Notes under the pieces: generated by a model
Told to the model about the DNA's origin: nothing
Database searches by the model: none
Seen by the model: only the letters and a program-made list of their open reading frames with translations
Assembly: GCF_007954365.1 (NCBI RefSeq)
Contig: NZ_VOLO01000008.1
Location: 1 to 64,000 of the forward strand
Source: Frigoribacterium sp. ACAM 257
GTDB lineage: Bacteria > Actinomycetota > Actinomycetes > Actinomycetales > Microbacteriaceae
Direction: 5' to 3'
DNA: 64,000 nucleotides
Translations under genes and position numbers: made by a program
In this document: positions 8,091 to 17,311 of the stretch, piece by piece
How positions within the stretch are numbered: position 1 is the first letter of the stretch
Layout of the letters: every line of letters starts with the position of its first letter

Positions 8091-9080
8091 ATGACCCTCA
8101 CCTCGAAAAACACTCTGCAGGAATGGCTCGACGATGCCGTCGGCGGGCCGATCTTCCGCCGTTTCCTCGCTGAGGCCGGGCAGTCGGAGGAAGCGCTCTA
8201 CCCGGCACGCCAGCTCACGCTCCGAGCGATGATCGACCTCGGCGGAAATTCCTTTCCCCAGGAACTGGTCGACACACTCGTCAAGCAGGCAAATGGGGGC
8301 GTGATTCCTCCCGAAGAGTTGCAGGACTCAGCGGAGTCGTCGGGGCGCTTCTCAGGACAGACGCTCGTCGTGACCGGTGCCGGCTCCGGTATCGGGCGCG
8401 CGACGGCCCGACGAATCATCCGCGAAGGAGGGCGAGTGATCGCTGTGGATGTCGTACCGGGCGGCATTGCAGCTCTCGAAGCGGACTCTCCGGACGAACT
8501 GATCGTGACCGTGACCGCCGACATCACCTCACCGGACGGCATCAGCGCCATCATGGATGCCGCAGGAGCGAACATCGACGGTTTGGCCAACGTCGCCGGA
8601 GTCATGGACGGAATGACGCCCTTGCACGAGACAGACGATGGCCTCTGGCGGCGGGTCTTCTCCGTGAACGTTGACGGCACCTTTGCGCTCAGCCGCGCCG
8701 TACTGCCAGTGATGCTTTCGGCTGGCCGCGGGGCGATAGTCAATGTAGCGTCCGAAGCCTCCCTGCGTGGCAACGCAGCAGGGACCGCCTACACTGCCTC
8801 CAAGCATGCGGTGGTCGGCATCACGAAGAGTTCAGCGTTCCTGTATGGTCCGTCAGGAATTCGCGTTAACGCCGTCGCGCCTGGTCCAACTGCCACCGCA
8901 ATCGAGGGAACATTGGCGAGCGACTTCGCCCGCGAACGCCTCAGCCCGTTCTCTGGTCTCACGCCACCAGTGGCTGGCGCAGAGCAGATAGCAGCATCCA
9001 TCACCTGGTTGCTCAGCGAGGACTCCGCCAACGTCAACGGAGTCATCCTCGCCTCGGACGGAGGATGGTCCGTTCAGTAG
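8091..9080 (+). CDS. Short-chain dehydrogenase/reductase with an N-terminal extension
   Basis: A 329-residue protein. The classical SDR domain begins near residue 88: TGAGSGIG cofactor motif at 95-102, an Asp after beta-2 (VIAVDVVPGG) favouring NAD(H), and catalytic Tyr234/Lys238 in YTASK. The first 75 or so residues are an added domain with the pattern EWLDDAVGGPIFRRFL. From memory similar stretches occur at the C-terminus of some actinobacterial GH3 enzymes, which I cannot verify here. The ATG at 8091 has GAAAGAG upstream; longer starts lack a site. It is last in the GH2-GH3-SDR unit and probably oxidises a hydroxyl of the freed aglycone or sugar. Confidence 0.88.
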   Translation: MTLTSKNTLQEWLDDAVGGPIFRRFLAEAGQSEEALYPARQLTLRAMIDLGGNSFPQELVDTLVKQANGGVIPPEELQDSAESSGRFSGQTLVVTGAGSGIGRATARRIIREGGRVIAVDVVPGGIAALEADSPDELIVTVTADITSPDGISAIMDAAGANIDGLANVAGVMDGMTPLHETDDGLWRRVFSVNVDGTFALSRAVLPVMLSAGRGAIVNVASEASLRGNAAGTAYTASKHAVVGITKSSAFLYGPSGIRVNAVAPGPTATAIEGTLASDFARERLSPFSGLTPPVAGAEQIAASITWLLSEDSANVNGVILASDGGWSVQ

Positions 9081-9129
9081 TCAAAGTGCTCGCGCCGCCT
9101 CGCGAGGCGGTCAAGAAGGGCAAAGGCAA

Positions 9130-9160
9130 ACGTCCGCCAGCTTCTGAAGCTGGCGGACGT
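9130..9160. terminator. Bidirectional terminator between convergent genes
   Basis: A 31-bp perfect inverted repeat with arms 9130-9144 and 9146-9160 (ACGTCCGCCAGCTTC and its complement) lies between the SDR gene and the convergent MFS gene. A shorter palindrome, CCGCCTCGCGAGGCGG, is at 9095-9110. Confidence 0.7.
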
Positions 9161-9235
9161 CTGCCATTCCGCTGTTGCAGGGTGTCGTGTCGCCGATGCC
9201 GTGCTAATCCACCGGACGAACTACGACCAAATCGA

Positions 9236-10654
9236 TCACCGCGCTCGTCGGATGCGCGTGATCGCGAGGCCCGCGGCGAGAACGAGCACGAAACCCACGG
9301 GCCAAACGGGACCGTAGTTTCCGGCGGCAAGGGTGACTGCAATTCCCGCCACGATCGGGCCAAGAGCATTGCCCAAGTTCTGCCCGAGCGACGACAATCC
9401 GAGGTCGCGGCCAGCGGCCTCCTTGTCAGGGAGGACCTCAATGAAGAGAGCTTGGTCGACGACCACAAACATGCCGTAGCCGATGCCAGTGATGGCTACC
9501 TGGATGAACATCGAAGCAAGAGTGGGGAAGAAGAACGGGATGAGGAAGCTACCCGCCATGATGAAACCCGCCGCCATGACGAAGGGCTTACGGCGCTTGA
9601 CCTTGTCGCTCCAGCGCCCGCTGAAGTACATGGCGAGCAGGGTCGTCGGGAGGGCCGCGAACTGCAGGAGCGGCGCCGTCTGCGCGGCCTCGCTCACCGA
9701 CAAAGCGGGCCTGATGTAGCTCTGAAGCATGTACAGCGAGTACGTCGAGCTGATTCCATAACCCAGGTAGAGCAGTACCTTCGAGATCCAAGCCCAACGG
9801 TAGTCACGATCTGTCAGAGCCACTCCATAGGACTTGAGCACCAACCCGAAGCGAAGTCGCTTGGTCACCATGTCCCGTGAGGAGTTATCGCGAGCGAACA
9901 GGACGAAGGCCATCGTCAGGAGGAACAGAACGATTGCGATCGGTATGTAGGTTCCCAGGCCGATTGCATTGAACAACGCTCCCGCCGCGACGGCTCCAAC
10001 GATCGCGCCGAAGTAGGAGGACAGGCCGGCCATGGCCGACAGGCCGCCAATTCGCTCCTCCGGAACGCGGTCGGCCACTGTGGCAGCGAGGGGCCCCTGG
10101 ATGAGTCCCATGCACACCTGAATGAGCGACCAGACGACCACGAGGACCGCTACGGACGGCACGACGGGAAGTAGGCAGATGAGGGCTGTACCGGCGATGC
10201 TGCCAGCGGCGATCCACGGCGCCCTGCGACCGAACCTCGATCGAGTCCGATCGGACAGCATTCCGAGGAGCGGAGAGAACAGCATGGCTAGAACTACGCC
10301 GGCAGATGTCACTATCGACAGGCTCGTTGCGCGTGACGCGTTGAACGTCGACAGCAGCTCGAGCTGACGAGTCTGGTCGGGTGTCGCCGTCGCGGCTCCG
10401 GAGGCAACCTCGGTTTGCAGGGTAGTGAGCGCCTGCAAATCAACCCCCGAGTCGGGGCCGAAGACGCGCGCAAATTCGAGACCCTGGACGTGCAGCGGGA
10501 TGATGATGGCCAGCAACGACCCCCAGAGCAACGCCACGCCGAGGTTTGCCAGGGCGTAGAAAGTCGTGTAGCGACGCATGGCCGGGGTTTTAAACTCGTA
10601 AACCACTGCGTTGGAGACCGTCTTCGGGGCGGTCTCGGATGAGATGTCGGCCAT
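9236..10654 (-). CDS. MFS transporter, glycoside/cation symporter (GPH) type
   Basis: A 472-residue integral membrane protein with about 12 hydrophobic segments. The loop GMLSDRTRSRFGRRAPW (about residues 134-150) is the signature between helices 2 and 3 of MFS/GPH sugar symporters. The second half has the repeat SGRWSDKVKRRKP. An unusual soluble insert (about residues 65-105, with FGPDSGVDLQAL) sits between helices 1 and 2. It is transcribed away from the second glycosidase module, with operator C overlapping its promoter 48 bp upstream of the ATG. The likely role is uptake of the glycoside that the cytoplasmic GH2/GH3 enzymes cleave. Confidence 0.9.
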   Translation of the reverse strand: MADISSETAPKTVSNAVVYEFKTPAMRRYTTFYALANLGVALLWGSLLAIIIPLHVQGLEFARVFGPDSGVDLQALTTLQTEVASGAATATPDQTRQLELLSTFNASRATSLSIVTSAGVVLAMLFSPLLGMLSDRTRSRFGRRAPWIAAGSIAGTALICLLPVVPSVAVLVVVWSLIQVCMGLIQGPLAATVADRVPEERIGGLSAMAGLSSYFGAIVGAVAAGALFNAIGLGTYIPIAIVLFLLTMAFVLFARDNSSRDMVTKRLRFGLVLKSYGVALTDRDYRWAWISKVLLYLGYGISSTYSLYMLQSYIRPALSVSEAAQTAPLLQFAALPTTLLAMYFSGRWSDKVKRRKPFVMAAGFIMAGSFLIPFFFPTLASMFIQVAITGIGYGMFVVVDQALFIEVLPDKEAAGRDLGLSSLGQNLGNALGPIVAGIAVTLAAGNYGPVWPVGFVLVLAAGLAITRIRRAR

Positions 10655-10701
10655 GGCGCTTCTTCCTTGAAGGGGGCTGGTGTATCGACGACCGGAGTTA
10701 A

Positions 10702-10746
10702 TTCCCGGGCGGGGGAAAAGTACGCCCGAACGGTTGCATTAGTCAA
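10702..10746 (-). promoter_or_regulatory. Promoter and operator site C for the MFS importer
   Basis: On the minus strand TTGACT (10746-10741), an 18-bp spacer and TACTTT (10722-10717) form the promoter. TTCCC (10702-10706) and GGGAA (10713-10717), 6 bp apart, form the palindrome next to the -10 box. The sequence is nearly identical to site E (TTAATTCCCG at the left edge of both). Confidence 0.78.
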
Positions 10747-10821
10747 GTCCCCCCGGCAAGCGGTAGGTCACGCAACGGACTCCGACGCTTCTTGTCTCTG
10801 ACAGTGCCAATCCGATGTCGA

Positions 10822-10872
10822 TTGACGAGAGCGGCCAAACCCTCTAGCGTTTTCCCCACCTCGGGAAAAACG
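10822..10872 (+). promoter_or_regulatory. Promoter and operator site D for the GH3-GH2-TetR operon
   Basis: TTGACG (10822-10827), 17 bp, TAGCGT (10845-10850), then the inverted repeat CGTTTTCCC-N6-GGGAAAAACG (10848-10872, half-sites spaced as at A, C and E) overlaps the -10 box. The GTG start of the GH3 gene is about 114 bp downstream. This operator and site C face each other across the divergent promoter region. Confidence 0.8.
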
Positions 10873-10985
10873 AGTGCCGACGTCGGCGGTCCGACGTGGG
10901 CTGAGAACGACGAACGGTGACCGCGGCAGGCGTGCGTCCAACGGTCTTTGGCGTGACGGCAGCTGCGGCTCGAAGAGGAGAACCG

Positions 10986-13400
10986 GTGAGTAACGAACCG
11001 ACAGAAGTGGCGACGTCGAGGTCGACGGCGCAGATCGTGCAGGGCCTGCTGGAGAGCATGACGCTCGAGCAGAAGGTGGCGCAGCTGCAGTGCACCATCC
11101 TGGTTGCAGGACATCAGGAAGCGGCTCTGGCGAAATTCCCAAATGGGGTAGGTGCCCTCGGCAGCATCAGTTCCGGGGGCGACGTGGCCGCCGACGCGAA
11201 GTTCTACACCGAGCTGCAGGCGGACGTGAGTTCCCGTACGGGCGTCGGAATTCCTCCGCTGATGCACGGGGAGGCGGTCTCAGGATGGACTGGCCCTGGA
11301 GGCACGGTGTTCCCATCGGCCATCGGTCTCGGTGCGACCTGGAATCCAAGCGCAGTTGAGCGGATGACTGAGATCGTCCGTGACCAGATGATGGCCGTGG
11401 GCGTGCGTCAGGCACTGTCGCCCGTCATGGACGTCGCTCGCGACCCCCGGTGGGGCCGAGTTGGTGAGACGTACGGGGAAGACCCCACCTTGTGCGCGGC
11501 CATGAGCGTCGCGTTCGTGCGTGGTCTTCAGGGTCCGGATCTCCGGAACGGCGTCGCCGCAACGGGAAAGCACTTCCTTGGATTTGGTTTCTCCGAGGGG
11601 GGGCTGAACATGACCTCGAATCCCATCTCGCCACGTGAACTCCGCGAGGTATACGCGAAGCCCTTCCAGGCCGCGATCACCGAAGCAGGCCTGGCGGCGA
11701 TCATGAACTCGTACGGCACGATCGACGGTGAACTGCTCCTTACCTCCAAGCACATCCTGACGGACCTTCTTCGGGAGGAGATGGAATTCGGGGGAGTGGT
11801 TGTCTCCGACTACATGTCCATCAATCTCGCGGTCGACCTCAACGTCGTTGAGGACGCAGTTGCCGGCGGCATCGCCGCCCTCGTCGCCGGACTCGATGTC
11901 GAACTGCCCACGCCATTCGGGTTCGGCGACGGGCTCGTCAAGGCAGTTCGTGACGGGTCACTCGATCAGGCCGTCCTCGATCGGGCGGTGACGCGCTGGC
12001 TCACCACCAAGGTCGAGCTGGGCTTGTTCGAGCGGGAAGGAGCACGAACTGAGCTGCTCGAAACGGCATACGAGCCCGAGATGGCTCTCGGGCACAGCCT
12101 CACCGTTGCTCGTGAGGCGACCGTGCTACTGAAGAACGACGGCATTCTGCCTCTCTCGAAAGAGGCCACGAAGATCGCCGTCGTTGGCCCTCACGGGGAC
12201 TCCATCCGGTTGTTCTTCGGTTGCTACACGGGCCCCGCATCCATCGACCTCGCCATGAGCGGCACGATGTCCGAGATGGCAGGCATGCTCGACCTTCCCG
12301 AACTGATGGAGAACTACGACCTGCCTCCGCTTGCTCCGTTCTTTGAGGGCAGCGACGTTCGATCGGAACCCGAGGCCGTTGAGTCCGCTCTGCGCGGCAT
12401 CTACGGGCACAAGACGCCCACGATCGTCTCGGCTATCCGAGCAGCCAGCCCGAACGCCGACGTCGTCTACGAGAAGGGCTGCGACATCGCGGGCACCGAT
12501 CGCAGCCGGTTCGACGCCGCCATTGCCGCAGCAGCTGAGGCAGATGTCGTCGTCCTCGCCCTGGGCGGAAAGTACGGCTGGGGAAGCGGCAGCACATCGG
12601 GCGAAGGAATCGACACCGCCCACGTGGGGCTGCCGGGCATCCAAGAGGAATTCGCGGCGCGCATTGCCGAGACGGGCACCCCCACCGTGTTGGTGCACAT
12701 GGACAGCAAGCCGCTGGGAAGTGCCGCCGTCGCTGATCTCTTCCCCGCTGTGATCGAGTACTGGTTCCCGGGCGAGACTGGTGGTCAGGCACTCGCTGAG
12801 GTTCTCTTCGGCGACTACAACCCCGCCGGCCGCCTCCCCATGACAGCTGTGCGACATGCAGGGCAGATTCCCATCTATGCCGCCCACCGTCGCAGCAACA
12901 GTGTCAGCAGCGCCGGGACCATGATCATGAACCGGTACGTCGACGACACGAAAGAACCGCTTTTCCCCTTCGGCGCAGGACAGAGTTACACGACGTTCGA
13001 GTACTCGAACCTGTCCGTCTCGCCGAGCGTCCACGCGGACGGCAACGTTCAGGTCTCCGTCGACGTCTCGAACACCGGCTCGCGGGACGGCGACGAGGTC
13101 GTTCAGGTCTACGTCAAGGATGACTACGCCAGCATGGTCCGCCCCGTACAGGAGCTTGCTGGCTTCCGACGGGTCGCCATTCCCGCCGGGGCGACAAAGA
13201 CGATCCATTTCGAGATCCGGGCGAACCAGTTCGCGTTCCTGGACGTTGACATGCGGTGGCTCGTTGAGGAGGGAACCATGACTGTTTTCGTGGGATCCTC
13301 CTCCGCGGACATCAAGCAGACCGGCTCGTTCCGTATCGAGAACACCGCTGTAGTCCACGGCGCCCGTCGCGGCTTCTTCGCTACCAGCACCGTCGAATAG
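10986..13400 (+). CDS. Glycoside hydrolase family 3 beta-glycosidase, second copy
   Basis: An 804-residue GH3 enzyme. The GTG start at 10986 is chosen because AGAGGAG lies 5 nt upstream; a longer frame from 10917 has no ribosome site. The nucleophile is Asp275 in VVVSDYMS, with GKHFLGFGFSEGG in the substrate loop. The C-terminal fibronectin III-like domain contains VSNTGSRDGDEVVQVYVKD. No signal peptide. It resembles family members active on beta-glucosides or beta-xylosides (WGRVGETYGEDP motif); specificity is not decidable. It differs clearly from the GH3 at 5707, so the two probably remove different sugars. First gene of the unit behind operator D. Confidence 0.93.
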   Translation: MSNEPTEVATSRSTAQIVQGLLESMTLEQKVAQLQCTILVAGHQEAALAKFPNGVGALGSISSGGDVAADAKFYTELQADVSSRTGVGIPPLMHGEAVSGWTGPGGTVFPSAIGLGATWNPSAVERMTEIVRDQMMAVGVRQALSPVMDVARDPRWGRVGETYGEDPTLCAAMSVAFVRGLQGPDLRNGVAATGKHFLGFGFSEGGLNMTSNPISPRELREVYAKPFQAAITEAGLAAIMNSYGTIDGELLLTSKHILTDLLREEMEFGGVVVSDYMSINLAVDLNVVEDAVAGGIAALVAGLDVELPTPFGFGDGLVKAVRDGSLDQAVLDRAVTRWLTTKVELGLFEREGARTELLETAYEPEMALGHSLTVAREATVLLKNDGILPLSKEATKIAVVGPHGDSIRLFFGCYTGPASIDLAMSGTMSEMAGMLDLPELMENYDLPPLAPFFEGSDVRSEPEAVESALRGIYGHKTPTIVSAIRAASPNADVVYEKGCDIAGTDRSRFDAAIAAAAEADVVVLALGGKYGWGSGSTSGEGIDTAHVGLPGIQEEFAARIAETGTPTVLVHMDSKPLGSAAVADLFPAVIEYWFPGETGGQALAEVLFGDYNPAGRLPMTAVRHAGQIPIYAAHRRSNSVSSAGTMIMNRYVDDTKEPLFPFGAGQSYTTFEYSNLSVSPSVHADGNVQVSVDVSNTGSRDGDEVVQVYVKDDYASMVRPVQELAGFRRVAIPAGATKTIHFEIRANQFAFLDVDMRWLVEEGTMTVFVGSSSADIKQTGSFRIENTAVVHGARRGFFATSTVE

Positions 13401-13409
13401 CGGAACCTC

Positions 13410-13444
13410 GTGCGCCCGTCGCTCGCTCGGAGCGACGGGCGCAC
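13410..13444 (+). terminator. Strong hairpin between GH3 and GH2
   Basis: A perfect 15-bp stem pairs 13410-13424 with 13430-13444 (GTGCGCCCGTCGCTC arm) around a 5-nt loop, 10 nt after the GH3 stop. It either attenuates or processes the GH3-GH2 transcript. Confidence 0.6.
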
Positions 13445-13484
13445 CCCTTCTCACAATGAGCACCACCAACACGAGGACAACGAC

Positions 13485-15902
13485 TTGACCGCCCTGCCTT
13501 TCAACACGGAATGGATCTGCGGGTCTCCCAGCGGGATGTTTGGGGGTCTCGGCAACGGCGCAGACGAAGCAGTCGCAGTGCACCTGCCCCATGACGCGCT
13601 CCGAGACGCTACCCGGGACCCGAACGCCCCGGGCAAGGGGGCGGGTGCCTACTTCCCCAACGCGGCGTACTCCTACGCAAAGACTTTCCACGCCCCCGAC
13701 TCCTGGTCAGGAAAGGTGGTTCGCCTCGAAGTGCAAGGCGCTTACCGCCGAGCCCAGGTGTTTCTCAATGATGAGCTTGCAGGGACACGGGCAGATGGCT
13801 ATGCCCGATTCTTCGTTGACCTCACCCCCTACCTGAAGTTCGACGCGGCGAACACGATTCGCATCGAGGTCCGGTCCGGTCAGGACTCCCGTTGGTACAG
13901 CGGGGCCGGTCTGCACCGCCCCGTAGTCCTGCATGTCGACAACGCAATCCACATAGCCCCTGACGGAGTGACGATTCGAACGGTTCGGATCGAACCGGAC
14001 CAAGCCGTGATCGATGTCGACACTGCCCTCACCAATGCCGGGCTCGTCACAGGGCAACTGAGCGTTGACACGATCATGCTGTCTCCTCAGGGCGACATCG
14101 TCGAGAAAGACGAGACTCCCGTCACGCTCGCGCCAGGTGAGAGCACTCTCATTCGTCAGCGGTTCTATGTCCAAGATCCCGCCCTGTGGGGTCCCGACTC
14201 TCCTCATCTCTACACGGCACGGACGCAGTTGTCGGGCCAAGGCGACGAGGTGCTCACCACCTTCGGAATTCGCGACATCACGGTTGATCCTCGGAAGGGG
14301 CTGCGCATCAATGGGGAGCCGGTCCTCCTGCGCGGTGCCTGCATTCACTCGGACAACGGGCCCCTTGGCGCCGCAGCCATTGGCCGAGCTGACGAACGGC
14401 GCATCGAGCTGCTGAAGTCCGCCGGCTTCAACGCCATTCGAGCTGCTCATAACCCGGCATCACCAGCACTTCTGGACGCCTGTGACCGTCTGGGGATGTT
14501 GGTCATGGATGAGGCCTTCGACGTTTGGACGAGGTTTAAGACGACCGACGACTACGCCTTTGATTTTCCGCAATGGTGGGCGATGGACCTCGAATCCATG
14601 ATCGCGAAGGACCGGAACCACCCCAGCGTGATCATGTACTCGATCGGTAACGAAATCGCCGAGGTCGGAACACCCCACGGTGCACGCTGGGCTCGTCGCA
14701 TGGCCGAACACGTCCGCGCCTTAGACCCATCACGTCCCGTCACGAACGGGGTCAACCCCTTCCTTGCTGTGATGGATGAACTTCCAGCGATCCTCGAGGC
14801 TGCTGGCGGCCTAAACGAGGCGATGTCTGTCGAGGGCGGATTCGATTTTGTCGGCACCGGAGAAACTGCGACAAGACGCACCGCGGAATCCAGTGCGGCC
14901 CTGGACGTTCTCGGATTGAACTATTCCGAAGCCCGATACGCAGTAGACCGCGATCTCTTCCCCCACCGAGTCATCGTGGGGTCCGAAACGTTCCCCGGGG
15001 CCATCGGCAAGAACTGGGAAGCCGTGCAACGGAATCCGAACGTCATCGGCGACTTCACGTGGACAGGTTGGGACTACCTAGGTGAGGTGGGATTGGGTGC
15101 GCTTGCCTATGAGGGTGAAGGCGGAAGCGGCGGGCTAGAACGTGAGTTCCCGTTCCTCACGGCTTGGTGCGGGGACATCGACATCACGGGTTGGCGCCGG
15201 CCTCTGTCGTTCTACCGAGAGATAGTTTTCGGCATGCGCGCAGAGCCCTATATCGCTGTCCGACGTCCGGAACGGCACGGTGTTCCTATCGCCTCACAGT
15301 CGACCTGGGCATGGAGCGACTCAGTTTCGTCGTGGACGTGGCCGGCAAGCGAGGGGGACCCCGTCACTGTGGAGGTCTACGCCGACGCCGATGAGGTCAT
15401 CCTCATGCTCGATGAAGCGGAGATTGGTCGAGCCGAGGTGGGTACCGAGCGGCCGTTCATGGCTGTTCTCCAAACGGCGTACCGCCCCGGACGTCTCACT
15501 GCTGTCGCTCTTCGCGACGGCAAGGAATGCGGACAGACCACGCTCAACACGGCACCCGGCCGGGCACGACTCACCGCCGTGTCCGACAGTGCATCGCTCA
15601 TCGCGGACGACCAGTCACTCGCGTTCGTAGCTATCGAGTTTCGCGCCGAAGACGACACATTGGTCACTTCAGAAGAGCACCCTGTGACGGTGACCGTCGA
15701 TGGCGACGCAGTTGTTCTTGCGGGCCTGTGCAGCGCCAACCCGAAGACTACCGAACGCTTCGACGCTGACGTATGGAACACGTTCGACGGCCGCGCACTC
15801 GCCGTCCTCCGTCCGACCCGGGCCGGCGTCGCGACCGTCTCGATCTCCTCGCCCGGAGAAGACACGGTCACGATCGAGGTGACGGTCCAGGACGCCGGGT
15901 GA
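13485..15902 (+). CDS. Glycoside hydrolase family 2, paralogue 2
   Basis: An 805-residue GH2 protein with the same domain order as the enzyme at 3254. The acid/base is Glu390 in SIGNEI and the nucleophile Glu501 in GSETFPG. The TTG start is preceded by GAGGA at 7 nt. Shared blocks with the paralogue, such as DACDRLG and NHPSVIMYSIGNE, show common descent, but the loop after VMDE differs (AFDVW here, FTDGW there), which suggests different substrates. A 10-codon frame, ATG 13456 to TGA 13488, ends over the TTG start and could couple translation. Cytoplasmic, no signal peptide. Confidence 0.91.
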   Translation: MTALPFNTEWICGSPSGMFGGLGNGADEAVAVHLPHDALRDATRDPNAPGKGAGAYFPNAAYSYAKTFHAPDSWSGKVVRLEVQGAYRRAQVFLNDELAGTRADGYARFFVDLTPYLKFDAANTIRIEVRSGQDSRWYSGAGLHRPVVLHVDNAIHIAPDGVTIRTVRIEPDQAVIDVDTALTNAGLVTGQLSVDTIMLSPQGDIVEKDETPVTLAPGESTLIRQRFYVQDPALWGPDSPHLYTARTQLSGQGDEVLTTFGIRDITVDPRKGLRINGEPVLLRGACIHSDNGPLGAAAIGRADERRIELLKSAGFNAIRAAHNPASPALLDACDRLGMLVMDEAFDVWTRFKTTDDYAFDFPQWWAMDLESMIAKDRNHPSVIMYSIGNEIAEVGTPHGARWARRMAEHVRALDPSRPVTNGVNPFLAVMDELPAILEAAGGLNEAMSVEGGFDFVGTGETATRRTAESSAALDVLGLNYSEARYAVDRDLFPHRVIVGSETFPGAIGKNWEAVQRNPNVIGDFTWTGWDYLGEVGLGALAYEGEGGSGGLEREFPFLTAWCGDIDITGWRRPLSFYREIVFGMRAEPYIAVRRPERHGVPIASQSTWAWSDSVSSWTWPASEGDPVTVEVYADADEVILMLDEAEIGRAEVGTERPFMAVLQTAYRPGRLTAVALRDGKECGQTTLNTAPGRARLTAVSDSASLIADDQSLAFVAIEFRAEDDTLVTSEEHPVTVTVDGDAVVLAGLCSANPKTTERFDADVWNTFDGRALAVLRPTRAGVATVSISSPGEDTVTIEVTVQDAG

Positions 15903-15996
15903 CCTGGGCGAAATAAGCGACGGCCCCGACTGGGTTGTCGGTAGCGCCAAATGTCCCCAGGTGCAGGAGGATGGTCTGATGGAAGGGAAGTGAACG

Positions 15997-16674
15997 GTGG
16001 CAAGTGACGCTGTAACGAGCCGACGTGGACGACCGAGGCGGGTCAGCCGCGAACAGATCATTCAGGCTGCGAAGGCGCTTGATCCATCGACGTTGACGAT
16101 GCAGGCACTAGCAGACGAGATCGGGGTGGATCGAAAGACCCTTCATTACCATGTAGACAGCCGGGCTACGCTCCTGCAGCTTGTCGCGGCGGACACGTTC
16201 CGAGATGCGATGCGGACTCACGACTTCGTCGACTTTGACGACTGGCAAACCGCCGTGCGCTCGTTCGCGCACATCACCCGTGACGCTGTGAATGCAGCAG
16301 GTGCGTGGGCTGGATACGTCGCCATCGACTCCGAAGATGATCTTGAATCAGTCCGGCCTGCGGAGATCGCTGTCGAGAGGCTCGTAGAAGCGGGTTTGCC
16401 TGTGGCAGATGCTGGTCGAGCCATCGCCATGATCGCCGTCCTTGCTTTCTCTTCTGCGCGCGACCAGCTCGTGTCAGCCGACCATCGGCACCCGCAGGAG
16501 CAAGTTCTGAAGGACGCGATCGATCGGATGCCCAGCGACCGGTTCGGTCTGATCCGTCGCCTCCTGGGCGCGGGGGGGCCGTCTCTGGGTAGTGACGAGC
16601 AGTTCGACTTCGAACTGCGGCTCATCGAAACTGGGATCACCTACCTTCTAGAACAAACAGCTCCCATCGCCTAG
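15997..16674 (+). CDS. TetR family regulator, candidate repressor of the glycosidase regulon
   Basis: A 225-residue TetR protein. The basic start SRRGRPRRVSREQIIQAA leads into the helix-turn-helix TMQALADEIGVDRKTLHYHV (about residues 34-53), then a helical ligand domain. GTG start with AAGGGAAG upstream. It is last in the GH3-GH2-TetR unit behind operator D, so it would be autoregulated if it binds the TTCCC-N5/6-GGGAA sites. That is inference from position. It is convergent with the next TetR gene, and the two stop codons share the CTAG at 16671-16674. Confidence 0.85.
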   Translation: MASDAVTSRRGRPRRVSREQIIQAAKALDPSTLTMQALADEIGVDRKTLHYHVDSRATLLQLVAADTFRDAMRTHDFVDFDDWQTAVRSFAHITRDAVNAAGAWAGYVAIDSEDDLESVRPAEIAVERLVEAGLPVADAGRAIAMIAVLAFSSARDQLVSADHRHPQEQVLKDAIDRMPSDRFGLIRRLLGAGGPSLGSDEQFDFELRLIETGITYLLEQTAPIA

Positions 16675-17261
16675 CTGACCGTCTGCTCACCAGGCACGAT
16701 CAACCGGGCCAGGCGAGCGCAATCGCTGTCGGTCGCAGGCCCAGAATGCGACTGCTCCCACATGACAATGCCGAAGAAGGCAAGCTGAGTCGCGGGGTCC
16801 ACGTCCTCTTGGTCCAAGAGGCCTGCATCCGCCGCCCGCTGCAAGACGGTCCGAAAAGGTGTCGAGGCACGGAGCACGATGGCGGCGACCAGCTCATGAA
16901 GCTCTTCCGACGCTGCGCGGGTGGCTGCGGTCAAGGCTCGTCCCTCAGGCGTGTCTGAGCTTGAGCGAATTTGACGCATCAACAACTCAAGGTCGTGTTG
17001 TGTGGACCCCGTGTCGGGGGCGGCGTCGTACCGGTCCATAAGGGGCTGGACAACGGCACCGAGGAGTGCGCTGCGGGTCGGCCAACGCCTATAGACGGTC
17101 GTGCGGTTCACTCCCGCTTCGCGGGCCACGGCTTCCATCGAGAAGTCAGCGAAGCCGACGCGACCAAGTTCACTCACCGTCGCCCTAAGCACACGCTCAA
17201 CGACCTCAGTGCTCCGGGGTCCCTGCTGCACCCCCCGAGTTCTTCGCTTATCTCCGTCCAC
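16671..17261 (-). CDS. TetR/AcrR family regulator, divergent from an SDR gene
   Basis: A 196-residue TetR protein. Helix-turn-helix at about residues 38-60 (FSMEAVAREAGVNRTTVYRRWPTRSAL), typical AcrR type, followed by a C-terminal domain of the TetR_C type. It is transcribed away from the SDR gene at 17348. The 86-bp gap between them contains two strong palindromes, the usual layout for a TetR protein controlling itself and its neighbour. The effector is unknown but is likely a substrate or product of that dehydrogenase. Confidence 0.88.
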   Translation of the reverse strand: MDGDKRRTRGVQQGPRSTEVVERVLRATVSELGRVGFADFSMEAVAREAGVNRTTVYRRWPTRSALLGAVVQPLMDRYDAAPDTGSTQHDLELLMRQIRSSSDTPEGRALTAATRAASEELHELVAAIVLRASTPFRTVLQRAADAGLLDQEDVDPATQLAFFGIVMWEQSHSGPATDSDCARLARLIVPGEQTVS

Positions 17262-17285
17262 ACCTCAGACAGTACCCAACCTTCT

Positions 17286-17306
17286 ATGGCAACATGGCGT
17301 TGCCAT
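17286..17306. promoter_or_regulatory. TetR operator candidate 1 (divergent region)
   Basis: ATGGCAAC (17286-17293), 5 bp, GTTGCCAT (17299-17306): a perfect inverted repeat 24 bp upstream of the TetR start codon. Likely target of the TetR protein at 16671-17261. Confidence 0.65.
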
Positions 17307-17311
17307 TCAGA

